64,000 bases of DNA from Calendula officinalis (GCA_963853835.1 OY970835.1:31508047-31572046); one strand, 5' to 3'; positions 33,733-46,046 are shown, counted from the stretch's first letter. Numbers and translations: made by a program. Notes: generated by a model not told the origin, from the letters alone.

Positions 33733-35921
33733 TCACGACTGCATAGTAATCTTTTCGTTAAAGTCTTCAGTGACATCGGTTTCATCAATTGTTGCATTAT
33801 TATTCTGAAATTTTGTGTTTTTTGCATCTTGATAAACACCGAGACTATGACGAACTCTTGCATGTGCTCCTTTTCTTTTGTCCAAATTTATTGTATCACT
33901 GCAGCTTTTTCTTCTGCCCAATTTTGGTGATTTTGGACGAGTTGGTGGTGCCTGTCGTTTTAGCAAACCTCATGATATTAATTAAAACAGTTATACAAAT
34001 GTGTTGGTATTTCAACCAGCCAGTTAATGCATTAGATATGGCTATGAAATTATGGATTTCATCTATCGACTTATTTTATTATTTTATTACACGGTCCCTA
34101 AAGTTTGAAATTCGTAACATCAACTGTCACTGATTTTTGAATTCTGTAACAACAACGGTCCCTAATTTGTATATGAAACACGATGGGTTTTTGTTGCTTC
34201 AGGGACTGTTGGTGTCACATATTTCAAAATTAGGGACAAAATCCATAATTTCATATAAATCACAGGGACGATTTATGCAAAAATACTCCAAAAACTATAT
34301 AATTAAAAAATAAAGAAAAAATAAATAGTTTATGGAGTACCTTCTTTAGCTCAGTCTTGGGTGGTGGGCCATCATGATAGAAGCTTGGCATTGGGTTTGC
34401 CTTAAATGTCAAGCTTTTTCTCAGCTGCTTCAGGGCTGCTTCTTTTTCTTCCTTTGAAATATTAAAAAAAAGAAGACAAAATATAACCTTCAAGATGACA
34501 TGGCATTTATGAAAATAAATTTTAATTAATAAAGATGAAAGATATGTACCTTGGTCCTTGCCTCAGATTGAATTTTCTCAGCCTCTAGTGCTTGTTGTTT
34601 CTCCTCTAATTTGGAATAAAACTGATGTAAATGAACACAAAATGAAAAAAGTAAGGTGGCATAAATTAGTGGGGCGGGTTACGGGTCGAGTTGACCCGAA
34701 CACTTTTGCCCAAAAGTTTTACATGTTTTGTAGATTATTATTGTACCTCTTTCCTTCTCTCTGCACGGGTGCTACACCTGAAGACAGGAGCTGATGCAGA
34801 AGTAGGCTTAGATATTATAGTTCTTGCTGATGCAGCAGTACTTTATGTTGTTAAGAACAATAACAAATGTAGATAAATAATAAACAAAAGATTAAAAAAT
34901 ATAATAAAATAAAAATGAATAATATGGATACGATGATGCTACAGAACAAGAATCATCTTCATCCGGATGCTTCTTGTTATCTGGTTGCAAAGGCTTCCTT
35001 GCTACTGCAGATGGAACTAGCTGAAACAAAAATTGCTACTTATGATGTATGAATACATTTTTTTTTTTATTACATGGATGGTCCTTAATTTTGAAACTTG
35101 CAACACCAACGGTCCCTAAAGCAAAAAAGACCATTACTTGAATGGGACCGCTAATGTTGCAAGTTCTAGATTATGCACTATTCGTGTAATAAAATAAGTC
35201 AAGGGACAAAATCCATAGTCTAAATGTTTCATACAAACCACAAGGACGATTTATGTAATTTACTCTTATTAAAATAAAATAATTTGACGATCATATTTTT
35301 TGGTACCATTAAATGACCCCGTTGCCCAACTGGTCCATTTGCCACATCAGATAACTATCTTGATGAAAACTTTAAAAAAGAAAAACTTTATATTTTAATG
35401 TTAGCAATTACCTCATTTGTTTTTTTAGCAACACGAGCAGGAGTATTGCTTGGATGAGAAGGCTTAGCCACAAGATTACCAGCACGTTTTTCAGTAGCAA
35501 GAGCGAATGGTTTTGGAACAGTATGTTTTGTTTTAGCTGCAGATTTTGTTACAGGTTTGACTGTTACGTTTGACTTTGACTTTTTAATTTCACATTCTGT
35601 TTCATGTGTGACAGGTGTCGTCTTCTCCTTCACCAAGCAAGTTTCACTTTCACACTCCACTGTGTCATTTTCTTCATGTATTTCAACTTGACAAACTTCA
35701 TTTGTATGTTCTAAATCTTCAATAACATGTTTATCAACTTCAATTTCCTTAACTCCATCTGTTGTCTGAATATCAGGTTTTACATCAACAGAAATATTGG
35801 ATTCTGTTGAACTGTTATTACTGGTGGTATCATTACTTGAATCACCAGAAATATCATTTGAATCAATTGTCACAAAATCTACTTCCTTGTCCATACATGT
35901 ATTAGCAACCTCCATTCCCAT
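33733..35921 (-). CDS. WVD2-like (WDL) TPX2-domain microtubule-binding protein
   Basis: Plant WAVE-DAMPENED2-like protein, which binds and bundles cortical microtubules through a TPX2 C-terminal domain and influences anisotropic cell growth. The reconstructed CDS has six coding exons on the minus strand: 35921-35412, 35020-34932, 34840-34747, 34621-34550, 34451-34341 and 33951-33733. It totals 1095 nt (364 aa), with all phases consistent. The N-terminal half is acidic and Ser/Thr-rich, ending in TVPKPFALATEKRAG. The next exon gives RKPLQPDNKKHPDEDDSCSV. The core is APVFRCSTRAERRKEFYSKL with the family KLEEK motif and KQLRKSLTFKANPMPSFYHD, followed by RPKSPKLGRRKSCSD. I chose the first in-frame ATG after the acceptor at 35925; another ATG lies two codons on. 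A non-coding first exon lies near 37052-37110. All motifs are intact. Confidence 0.88.
34050..35265. repeat. Two copies of a dispersed GGTCCCTAAA repeat in introns of the WVD2-like gene
   Basis: The copies lie at about 34060-34275 and 35060-35265. They share GGTCCCTAAAG, GGGACAAAATCCATA and ACAAGGACGATTTATG-type pieces. A third partial copy lies at 29955-30110 and a more distant one at 61400-61680 in a CFM3 intron. They look like degraded non-autonomous elements of unknown class. Confidence 0.5.
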
Positions 35922-35925
35922 TGCA

Positions 35926-37110
35926 CTGCACAAAAGACAGTAGAGTTAAAAAATATGTTAATGAGTACATATGCTTACCAAATACAGAAAGGTGTTGACA
36001 GAGGATATAAGGAGTGAATATATAAAAAGTAAAAAAGTAGACAGCTACATTTACCAAACCATGAAGTAAGACTAATCAATCAATATGTTGAATCATTAAC
36101 CACAAAAATTATGCTCCACTAAAACTGAATAAGCCATCAATAGAGAGAAATCTACTTTTACATAACATTGAAATGGTTAGTTTATATACATATCAATATT
36201 TTATACATAATATAATTTCAAGATCATATAAGTAGAAATAGTCATGGCCTTATGGGGTGTCATCATACTCAATTCATCACATCATAACATGCATTATGTA
36301 ATATGTAATAAACTGTGAGGGCTGTGTTTACTCATAATTTAATGTAAATTGATAAATATAAGTATTCTGAGTTGGTATATGGTGTTTCTAGCTGAACCAT
36401 AGCAAGCATGAGAAGGACAAAGATGAGAAGCCAGATTTTCGCATAATATTTATTTCCGTTTTGGTTTAATTACTTGGAGTGATTTCTGTCAAGCATGCAT
36501 TATCTTAGGTAATCGCTGTCAGTTATTTAGGATTAATTTGGAATTTTGAAATGAAATTTGAGCTTCATAATTAATTAATAACCCCCATCTTCAACAGTTA
36601 ACCCCCACTCTTGAAGATAAACAACCTCTAAGTTTAGACGATTAGCCAACAATACACAACTAGAACTCACAAACAGTACAATACATCTCTCAAACTCTTA
36701 GCGAATAATTTAATTTCGATAACTTGTTATCAAACGAATTTCAGCTTCTATCAGCTCAACAAAACGGAGCTCCTTACGTTTGTTTCCTATGTTACATTCT
36801 CCCAAACTCTCATGAGTTCCCTGTAAACCTTACTTAATAATCTCACATTTTCGTAATAAACTTTCGTATCAAACCTAAATACCAATCAAAATCGACCAAT
36901 TCCAAACACAAACGCCGATCCAGAAAATGGAATTCCCAAATGTAGATCTAATTAGAACCAAATTACTTCTACAAACACAGTAACATTGCTACATAAATGC
37001 ATAAAATTTACAAAAAATCAAAAAACAGCGAAAATGTGACAGGATTCTTACAGATTACTGAGCCTGATCTGCAACGGACCTGCACAGTTCCTCGATTTCT
37101 CTCTCTAGAT
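35926..37110 (-). other. First intron and 5' UTR exon of the WVD2-like gene
   Basis: On the minus strand a pyrimidine/purine-rich leader near 37052-37110 ends at the donor AATCT|GTAAGAATCC (GT at 37051). The intron ends at the acceptor TTTTGTGCAG (35926), four bases before the ATG. A long intron in the 5' UTR is common in plant genes. The transcription start is not evident. Confidence 0.55.
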
Positions 37111-37314
37111 TTTTTGGTAAATTTTATTGTGTCTGACGAGGAAGATGTGTTTAAAATTAAATAGTGGATACTTTAACGGCGTTAAGTTACCGCCGTTTGG
37201 GTTATATTTGAATTTTTAACGCGCTGTGCTAAAAGTTCTCTCTTTTCCATATCAAACTGAGAAATTTAACTATTCGGACTTTATTTTTGTACTATTTTTA
37301 ATTGTAAAATGATA

Positions 37315-37448
37315 ATGACAGCTCTAAGGGCTGTCAATAAGAAGGCAAAAATAAAGTAAAAACAGCTCCCTGAATTTTAGGAACACTATTCTATCTATGA
37401 ATATACAAGCTTTTTATGCACATTAGAGACAGCCCTTAAGACTGTCAT
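37315..37448. mobile_element. 134 bp MITE with self-palindromic terminal repeats
   Basis: The termini are ATGACAGCTCTAAGGGCTGTC and, inverted, ATGACAGTCTTAAGGGCTGTC. They are flanked by TA at 37313-37314 and 37449-37450. Each terminal repeat is itself nearly palindromic. The TA duplication suggests the Tc1/mariner group, but the terminus is not the Stowaway consensus. A single terminus of this kind occurs at 20093. Confidence 0.65.
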
Positions 37449-37865
37449 TAACAAAATCCTTTTTAATTTGTACAATGGTCATGGGTACTCAGCTCTTACT
37501 CACCTTTTTTTATTGCGACTGTTTTTTGAAATTTGTGAGATTCCCAATTAGGGTAAAAAGCTAAAACAATTTTATATTTTACTCAATATAAATATTACTT
37601 TAATTTACCATATCGAGAGAAAGTTTGTAAAAAACTTTTTTACTCAACATAAATACTACGTATTACTTTTGTTTAGCATATTGAGATAAAAGTTTGTGAA
37701 AAACTTCAAAAAAAAATTACCCAATTATAAAGAGTACTACGGACGACTGCTCAACATTAAAGTTTTACTTGACTACTTTTATGTCAATTGCCGAGCCAAT
37801 ATTAAATTGAAGTTTTATCATCTTGTCATTTGTGATGAGTCAATTTCTTTATAAGAATTATATTG

Positions 37866-38222
37866 GGTGGTCGAGATCTGCTTGTGATGTACGAGAATTA
37901 ACTAATGTTTTAACTATAATTGGGTATAGAGAAGAAGAAGATACAATTGTACTACACTAGAGTGTTCACTACTCTATGGTTCATTTGGAGGAATAGGAAT
38001 GATAACATTTTAAAAAACATTCGGTCTAGGGCATTGCCCATCATCTCCCATATACAAGCCCAATCTTTTTATTGGATTAAATTTAGATTAAAATTACCAG
38101 TCTTTAGTTTTGATTGGAGTCTTTGGTGTAATAGCCCTATGGATTTGTGGTAGTTTTGTTTTGTTTCTTTCTTTCTTATATGTTCTAGCTTTTTAAAAAT
38201 TATATTGGCGTTAAAAAAAAAA
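37866..38222 (+). pseudogene. 5'-truncated LINE remnant (zf-RVT tail and poly-A)
   Basis: The end of a plant non-LTR retrotransposon ORF2. The residues TTLWFIWRNRNDNILKN and FYWIKFRLK, followed by a Trp-rich end, are typical of the zinc-binding tail after the reverse transcriptase. Upstream sequence (VRELTNV...YREEED) is in another frame, so there is a frameshift near 37950. The coding end at 38153 is followed by about 60 bp and a run of A at 38213-38222. Confidence 0.65.
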
Positions 38223-39940
38223 CAAGTATAAATCGGGTATTATGTGATAATGTGCTTTTTTTAGTCAATTTGCAAAATGTATTGTCATGTTAATCCAACT
38301 TGGTCTAAACCAGCGTACCCATTTGATCTATGCGTTTTCACCAAAACTCATATGACCCGTTGCACAATCTTTAAAAGACCGATTATTAATGTTGCCACGT
38401 CTAATTAGTAAGCTTTGGGTGGACCGGTGGGGCAAGTTACATTAATCCATCTCTACGTTATCGATAAATGTGGTTACATCCAAATTGGCACAAAAAACAG
38501 CTAGGACGAGGTGGGAATTGATTGTCAATGAGATGTGCATATTCCAACAAATTCTAACATATAAGTTTAAGCCAACTAAATTAGTGGCCCCTTTCCTTTG
38601 ATTACTCCCCCTAAACCATTGTTGGTAGTACCCTTTTCAACCTGATTTTATTAATTAATTATGTGTTTTCATCATTGTCTTTATACTTTAATAGTCGTAG
38701 GCATTTTTTTGTTAACAAACCAATTATTGTTTTCGGAACGGATCCTAAGAAGAACGACGTGTTGTGTAAAACATAAGAGTTGGATTATAATTCGTCTTTT
38801 TTAGCCATTGAATTTCGTATTAAAAATACGTCATAAATCAACACGGTTTATGTAAATAGGTTGAAATAGCTATCTAAAAACTTTGTGAGTACAAAGATTT
38901 TGTAAAGCTAAATCTATAATATGTTAGCGTTTCATAAGTATGGTATATGTATTAGGATTTTTGCTATTAGCTATAAGGTATCAAGTACAATTACTATAAA
39001 AGGTATCTCATATATTAATACAAAAGCACCATTTTCATTTCACTTTGCTATCCATTTCGGACATAATTAATCACATTTGGTTTGGGCTTATAAAAAATAA
39101 CAAAGCTTGATTAGAGATATTGTTTGGTAACATTTACATGTTCATACGAGAAATATGTATCAACGATTTGTGACGATTTTACAAATATACACATCATTTT
39201 ATAAAATAAAACTAAAAGAAGATAACATTATTCATATGTTGTTCATCACAACGCTTTGTGACGATTTTGCAAATATAAACATCATTTTATAAATATAAAA
39301 TTAAAAGAAAATAAAATTATTCATATGTTGTAGTCTTGTATAGGAAATTCTTTTGCCACCCTTTTACTTATTAATTACTACTAGAGTATAGCAATTATCG
39401 TGACCCACCTCTAACATGCGAGTTTCAAATGAGACAACATACAAAAGACATCCTACCTCTCAAAACTCGTGACTTACTACTAGGAAAACGTCATACGAAT
39501 AAAATAAGTGTTTTCTAAAAACATTTATAATGATCGAGTTAGTGAATAAGCTAGTTCGAACACAACTTAAATTGTGACTATGATTAAATTAGTTGGGTAC
39601 CCTTAAAAAGTAGCGGGTAGTTATATCGTTTCATTTCGGGATATAACCTTGTAGATTTTTATCGATGCAACGAGATTTCTCGACTAATAATCATAGATTT
39701 ATATCATTACCCAAAAAAACTAACCTCAGATAACATAAAGTGCGAAATCAAAGGAATTGCTATTGTAAGATTAGAACATTATTACAAAAATTATTAGAAT
39801 CTTATTAAAGAAAAAAACGTTACATAAAATACAATTTTCACAAAAATGCAAAAAAAGAAGAAGCTGTGTTTGCTTTGTTATTTTGGCGGGAACATGAAGC
39901 ATCTCTAACTGCCTAACAACTGTCCCCTAAACCACCATAT
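38223..39940. other. AT-rich intergenic region
   Basis: No reading frame of note and no recognised element. A pair of similar AT-rich segments around 39170-39240 and 39250-39310 (GTGACGATTTTACAAATATA and variants) is a short local duplication. Confidence 0.4.
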
Positions 39941-39948
39941 GGATCAAC

Positions 39949-40006
39949 CAATCCAAGTCACCCACGTGGCATAATTTCATTGGATGAACAAACCGATATA
40001 TAATAC
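39949..40006 (+). promoter_or_regulatory. Promoter of the Alba-domain gene
   Basis: CCAAT near 39950, a G-box CACGTG at 39963-39968 and TATATAATA at 39997-40005 lie 90-145 bp upstream of the ATG at 40095. The G-box suggests control by bHLH or bZIP factors. This is inference from motif only. Confidence 0.5.
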
Positions 40007-40094
40007 TATCTCCGTTCCTTTTCCAACGGTATAGTCTCACTTCAATCGACAACAGTGCAAAAGCCATTAGCGATAAATTTCTGGAAAAACCGCC

Positions 40095-41612
40095 ATGGAT
40101 GCGCAGAGTAATACAGAAGAAGCAACGAAGATGTCAAGGATTCATAGAATTCAAGTTTCTAACACCAAGAAGCCATTAAGCGTCTACCTCAATCTCGCTA
40201 AGGTTAATTAAGGACTCCATTTTAATCACCTTCTTTATTATCTGTTGTGTGTATTTTAGTTAAGCCTTAAATCAAAGTGTTTCTAGATGTTGATTGCTTG
40301 ATTCTGATCATTTTCGTGTTGTGAATTTGTTGTTTTTTTATCTGAATTGTAGTTTCCTATTAATTGTTCTTGTAATTGTTTGGTTCCATACTGTAAGTAA
40401 CTATGGAATATTGTGTATTCATGTGCAATTTTCATATTTTGCAATTGAATTTAGTAATTTACACTATGTGCGTTAGCCGTTTGTCGACTATGTGTATTCA
40501 CTAGGTTTAATCTCAGTCTCATGGATAATTTCAATTCCTTTGGTATTGAATGATTTTAGTTTTTACCAGGGTTAAAAAGTCATAATAATTGATTGGCATG
40601 TGTTTTCACTAGGGTTTTAATGTCATAACCTTGTACAGAAATTGATTAATGTGAGTTTTTATTACGGTTTAATGTCATAGCCTTTGTTTTAATTAGGGCT
40701 TAATGTTGCAATATCGTGAAGGAATTGGTGTTTATATTAGGAGAAATCGATTGATTATTGTGTTTTCACTTATGTTCTTGAATGGGATCTTTCTTGATGT
40801 TTGTTGCGTTATAGATTATATCTCAAAATATGCTTAATTCTATTGTTTCTTGAACTGATTTAAGTTGTAAATGGTGGCAGAAATACATCAACCGTTATGA
40901 CACAGTTGAGCTTACAGCTTTGGGAAAGGGTTAGAATTTAGCAATATATTTTGTGCATTTTCTTTCAATAATAATTACAAAATGCAAACTAAGAATTTTT
41001 GAATTTATGTTGTGCGTGCAGCTATACCAACTGTTGTTATAATCTCTGAGATTCTGAAAGGAAACGGACTAGCAACTCAAAAATGTAAGCATGACATTCA
41101 TATATCTTCTTTGTTTATATGAACTGAAAACTGCCATCTTTTAGAATTTTAGGTAACTACTTTATTCATATCAATTATTTAATCTGAATTTCAATTTTTT
41201 CTATGTACCAAAATCAGTGATCTCCATATCAACTATCAAAACCGAAGATGAACTCACTGGAAAATTCATTCAGAAGCCTAAAGTAAGTTCATTTCATTCA
41301 TTTTCTCCCGTGCTATTATTTTTAAAATATAAATTTTACAGTATCTTTATCTAATCATTATAAATTCAGATTGAGATTGTGATGGCAACAACTGAGCAAT
41401 CTGATAAGCCAAAAGCTAATGCCATAACATCGAATAAGAAGAAGAAGAGGAGTGTTTATCCTAAGGTTATTTTTGTTTTTGTTTCTATTTTCAGTTATGT
41501 TGTTTTAACTAAATTTGTTGGTAATTGACTTGATTTGACTTGTTTTAATTTGCAGAATGTAAGTGAAGTTGAGAAATGTGCAGCAGGAGCTGAAGAGAAT
41601 GATGATACATAG
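40095..41612 (+). CDS. Alba-domain DNA/RNA-binding protein
   Basis: Small Alba-family protein, a dimeric nucleic-acid-binding fold found in archaea and eukaryotes. Plant members bind RNA and RNA-DNA hybrids. There are six exons: 40095-40202, 40881-40929, 41022-41084, 41218-41282, 41370-41465 and 41556-41612, totalling 438 nt (145 aa), with phases consistent at each junction. The Alba core is residues 16-100: RIQVSNTKKPLSVYLNLAK, then YDTVELTALGKAIPTVVIIS with the conserved ALG-A pattern, then KTEDELTGKFIQKPKIEIVM. A lysine-rich stretch (NKKKKRS) and a short acidic tail follow. The length fits the short plant Alba type, without RGG repeats. I see no lesions. Confidence 0.88.
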
Positions 41613-42360
41613 TGTGTATAGATTTTTAATGGTAGTGATGATGTTGTTGAATAACAAAATCAGATTTTAATAATTCAGTTTGTTTATGAAATGATACACA
41701 TGTAAATAATGTAGAATGTTATGTCATATATCATTTTCTTTCACATCAATTTGTGCAAAACTTAACAAACATCTGTGCCATTATCTGATTGTTTGGGGCT
41801 TCACTTGGTGCTGCCAAGTGATTCTGCAATTTTGATGTTCAAATATAAATCATTGAGAATTTTGATAGAAATATAGAACTGGGGTGGTTTAATTAATAAA
41901 TGTTTTAATGTTATAAGAGGTTTTGTTGTTATGCTTTTCGTCATGCTTTAGTTATTATCCAAAAATAAAAAAACAAAAATCAGATGGTTTTTGTCATGGT
42001 AAAATCAGAGTTTGGTTCAAGCTTCAAGTTTAAAGCACAAGGTGTGGAAGTCTTCTTGTAAAAGAAATGTTTAAAACCATGTTGATTCCTGACATGATTT
42101 TATCACTCATATTAAAAGTGTACTTTCTGGTTGTTTAACACCCATATTAAATGTTAAAGTCTTGAAAAAGATCCGTTGGCTTTTTGGGTATATTCCATTT
42201 AACGAGCCGTTAAACTCTTGATGCTGGAACCTTGGAGGTCGTTTGACGCCACCACGGTGTGGATTTGGTGTCTCCAAAAACCATTTAACGTGCCTTTGTC
42301 GCATTGATATTAGGGCTACTATATATATTTGATAATATTTTAATGTTTTGTTATGTATTA

Positions 42361-42621
42361 CTCCCTCCGTCCCACAAAAAATTCTCATTTCATTTTGCCA
42401 CAAGTTTTAAGGTGATAGTTAATGGTGCATCATTAGTAATAATTTTGATTAAAATATAAGATTGATTTGGAGACAGAAAGATACTTAGTGGATAGTTAGT
42501 GGTGGAGTGTTTAGTAATAATAATATTTTATTATGTGGAGCCCATCAAATATAAGAAATGAGAATTTTTGTGGGACAAAAGTTTAGGATAAAATGAGAAG
42601 TTTTTTATGGGGCGAGGGGAG
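42361..42621. mobile_element. Stowaway MITE
   Basis: Begins CTCCCTCCGTCCCACAAAAA after TA and ends with GGGCGAGGGGAG, an imperfect inverted copy. The right TA has decayed. It is about 260 bp and lies 255 bp upstream of the XRCC4-like ATG. Confidence 0.8.
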
Positions 42622-42876
42622 ATTTCGATATTTTAAGTTTAAATAACACTAATTAGGGGTTTTGAGTAAATAAATAAATAATGTGTTGGTGTTAGCGAGA
42701 AAGGTTAGGTTTTTTTTATTAAAAAAATCAGTATTTGATAAACAAAATCGATTAATCTGAAGGCGGGATGAAATAAACCTTCCCAGGCACGCTCAATTCA
42801 CATTCAAATTCACCCTCAATTTTTTTGGAAACAGAAATTCACCCTCAATTAACATTGAGATTCACATCAATCCGCC

Positions 42877-44170
42877 ATGGATTCAGCTTCAGCCAGACAC
42901 ACATGCTTAAAACTTCAACTCCCCCAAAATCCCCAACCATTTTTCATCAAAGGGACATGGTTTCCTTCTCACTTCCATCTCTCAATCACCGATGGTCAAG
43001 ACGCTTGGACTTGCAACGGTATCAATAATTATTTCAATCTGTTTATCAGTTATTGTTCATTTTAACCACTAACACTACTGACCACAAATTTTATTTTAAT
43101 TTTCGCAATTTATTGATATTTTTCAGCTTCAGAAGAGGAGGTGAAGGATAGAGCGTCTAATTGGGACTAGCCGGTATCGGAATACATCAATATGTCGGAG
43201 CGATATCTAGGGTTTCAACAGCCTGGTTCGGGTTTTCTGATGCTGGAGGAGGCTTTAAAAGAGTATGTACTCTTAAACTAAGGAGCTATGTGTATAAATT
43301 GAGCTGCAATTGTTTTTAGTACAAGTGATCATAGTTTTATTTTCTGATTATTGAGTGTTTTGAATAAACTTTATTATGAATTAGTTTCTGATTATTGAGT
43401 AAAAGTTATTGTGAATTTATTTTTTGATTATTGAGCCTCATAATAATCAGAAGGGGAAAGCATGTTATTAGGGAAATGATTCTTACGATCAATGGAAAAT
43501 TAGTTAAGATCCAATCAACTAATTAGCTAATTCAGTAATTCGTATGCAGTTATCATGGAGTTTTGAGAAAGAAGGTACAAAGCTAGAGTGGCGATGGAAA
43601 TTTAAAGCAGCTGAAAATAGTAAGAAGATAACAACAGAGATCTTGGACTTCCTAATGGATGCTAACATACGCCTAAGTGTAAGATAACAACACAGCCTTG
43701 TTTTCATTCATATCTCCTTCTTATTTAATTCATTTGTATTCAACTCTGCAATCAAATTAGGAGGAAGTTGTCATGAAAACAAAGTCAAACGAGAAACTGA
43801 AAGCGGAAGCTGACAAGTGTTTGGTTCAAAGTGAGAAATTTTGCAACGAGAAGGCAGAGTTTGAAACGAAAATTTATTCTAAGGTACTAAAACAAAGTTA
43901 TGAAATTGTTATGATAATTATTATGTATTCGTTATTTTTCAATCTTGCAGTTTCTTGGTGTATTAAACTCAAAAAAAGCAAAATTGAGAGAACTTCGAGA
44001 CCGAATGTCGGATCAGGAAACTAGGGCAAAATCACCAAAAGATGAAGAAGAATCAACTGATAAAACCGAGACTTTTAATGGTGATACCGAAGATGAAGAT
44101 GAAGACTCTGACACCAAGCACTTCAATGGATGCTTTTGAAAACAAACCTCCTGGTCGAAAAAGGAAGTAA
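42877..44170 (+). pseudogene. XRCC4: XRCC4 (NHEJ ligase IV cofactor) with disabling lesions
   Basis: XRCC4 is the scaffold that stabilises DNA ligase IV in non-homologous end joining. The exon structure is preserved: 42877-43018, 43127-43262, 43550-43678, 43761-43883 and 43951-44139 or 44170, with good splice sites. Exon 1 codes the start of the head domain (HTCLKLQL, FFIKGTWFPSHFHLSITDG). Exon 2 has a TAG at 43168-43170 where Gln is expected before PVSEYI. It also has a small deletion near 43225, after the QQPGS residues, that shifts the frame; the expected FSDAGGGFKR reads in the neighbouring frame. Exon 3 (LSWSFEKEGTKLEWRWKF) and exon 4 (coiled-coil stalk) are clean. Exon 5 ends at a TGA (44137-44139), while the expected basic end GRKRK sits in another frame, stopping at 44170. 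The residues come from different frames and no full protein can be made from this copy as read. Confidence 0.8.
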
Positions 44171-45160
44171 AACTATTTTAAATAACAAAAAGCATGACTT
44201 TGAGCCCAGAAAATGACTTAGTGTTATGTCTTTTTGTAAATATGTGTTTCGAGTTTTGTTTGTTCTTAATGTGGGCATGTTTAGAGTTTTTGTTTGTAGC
44301 AATTTTGCAATATTAGAAGGGGTTAGTAATCGTTTATTTATTAGTTTTGTACTTTTCTTAGTGTTTATGAATTGTTAGGCAAGTTGCTTGCTAATTATTG
44401 GCTAAGTTAAGATACTAGAGTTAATCTATGAAGACTATTACTACTAGTGTTCTAGGATTAGAAGTTTTCTTATGCATGGTTTTGAATTTTAGACTTTATA
44501 TGTCTCAAATTAAAGAAATTATTGATTTTAATTTTCAACTTGGTTTTTTTAAGCCCATTTTGAAGACCCTGTTGGCACCATCCAGTTCTTTGCATGTCGC
44601 TTTTCAGGATTATCAATTGACTACGCGAGAGAAAATTGAGTGCATTGGAGACTTGTACGTTTTGCAACATATTTTGTATTTTGCTAAAATGATAAAGAAA
44701 GTGAAAAGTTGTTGTCAGTAGTGTGCCAGTTTAAAAATATTGATTTGGAATTAAGGTGAAGAATTCACAAATATATGAAAAGAAAGTCGTTGGAGCAACT
44801 TATTACCATTAAGAATCCAACAGCGTAATATAAATTTAAATTGCCGTTATCTTGAAAGTGGACAAGGCCAGGCCTTATTGAGCCCGAATTCTCCTTACGT
44901 GAATCTAATTTAAGCGTATTCTATATAAAAAAATTGGCCTAATCCTTCCTTTTGCTTTTAATCATTTTCGATTTTAAAATAATAACCCATTAACACAACT
45001 TAAATAACATACATGAAAAGAACGTGTATGAACATTCAATGCGAGGTACAAAATAATATCAATACAGAATCAATCTTATATATAGAAGTTGTAATTTTTA
45101 AATCTAAATTATCCATAATTGAGATTAAACTGCATATTCAATTTATCTTAGGTTGTTGTT
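44171..45160. other. Intergenic region with one unrecognised frame
   Basis: A 97-codon plus frame at 44428-44721 has no motif I recognise and no supporting splice or promoter context. It may be chance or a fragment of a repeat. Nothing else is seen. Confidence 0.35.
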
Positions 45161-45165
45161 GCATA

Positions 45166-45586
45166 TTCAGTTCCTGTTACAGCTCTAGCAGCTCTACTGC
45201 TATTTTCTTGATTTACCCAATTGGTCAAGGAAGCTTTTCTGATGATATGCCTCTAGGAATTTATGGTACTTCAACTTCATGATTGTATTTTGAGCACAAC
45301 ATCCCTATGTACCCATTTCACATGCTAAGTCTGGTGTATTCAGCGGCTCCATGCTTAGTGATACGCATGGTTCCTTGGTAACCTCTAGTTTGATTAGCGG
45401 AATCATAGCAAATGAATCCGCTAATGAAGGTTACAGATCCGGTCAAGAAGAAGAAACTTATAATATCGTAGCCGCTCATGGTTATTTTGGCCGATTGATC
45501 TTCCAATATGCTAGATTTAACAACTCTCGTTCTTTACATTTCTTCTTAGCTACTTGACAAGTAGTAGGTATCTGATTCAGTGTTTT
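45166..45586 (+). pseudogene. psbA: Nuclear insertion of plastid DNA: psbA fragment
   Basis: A degraded copy of the middle of chloroplast psbA (photosystem II D1 protein). Recognisable pieces are FLIYPIGQGSFSD at about 45212-45250, HGSLVTSSLI near 45366, and ANESANEGYRSGQEEETYNIVAAHGYFGRLIFQYA from 45405 to 45510, continuing to SFHFFLA-type residues. Together they cover roughly D1 residues 148-290. Small indels and many substitutions scatter the match over frames, so this is an old nuclear plastid insertion and not a gene. Confidence 0.85.
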
Positions 45587-46046
45587 AGATCATATTTGAC
45601 TTACCTAAACTGTAAGATAAATACTGATATGTAGTTTATAAAACTTATTATGTATTGAACCTTACCCGTTAGTCACATCCTTGCATGATTGCATTTGTTA
45701 CCTTCACATACTTTGCTCATTAACCCTCCATGTAACGTGAAGGAAGAGATGAGAAAATTGCCAAACATATTCACAGTCTTTACGAACACTCTTAATTAGA
45801 CTATTTCAAAGTCTACCCTCGACTTTCCATTACCAAATCCAATTTTATAATTTATTGACTTTTGGGTATCTGTTATAACTAATTTATCACTCTTAATCAG
45901 ATTATTATTCCAAAGTGGTCATTATCCACATTTAACACGCTCTCCAATTATATTAATCACGCTTAATTGTAACTAATTTATCACGTACGTTACCTATCCA
46001 CGTTTTAACCCAAATATCAAAGACAAGACTTGCTGACTTTATTATG

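Noticed and set aside
44428..44721. 97-residue plus-strand frame
   Set aside because: No motif, splice context or promoter. Composition is like the surrounding AT-rich DNA.
45318..45506. Minus-strand 62-residue frame
   Set aside because: It is antisense to the psbA-derived fragment.
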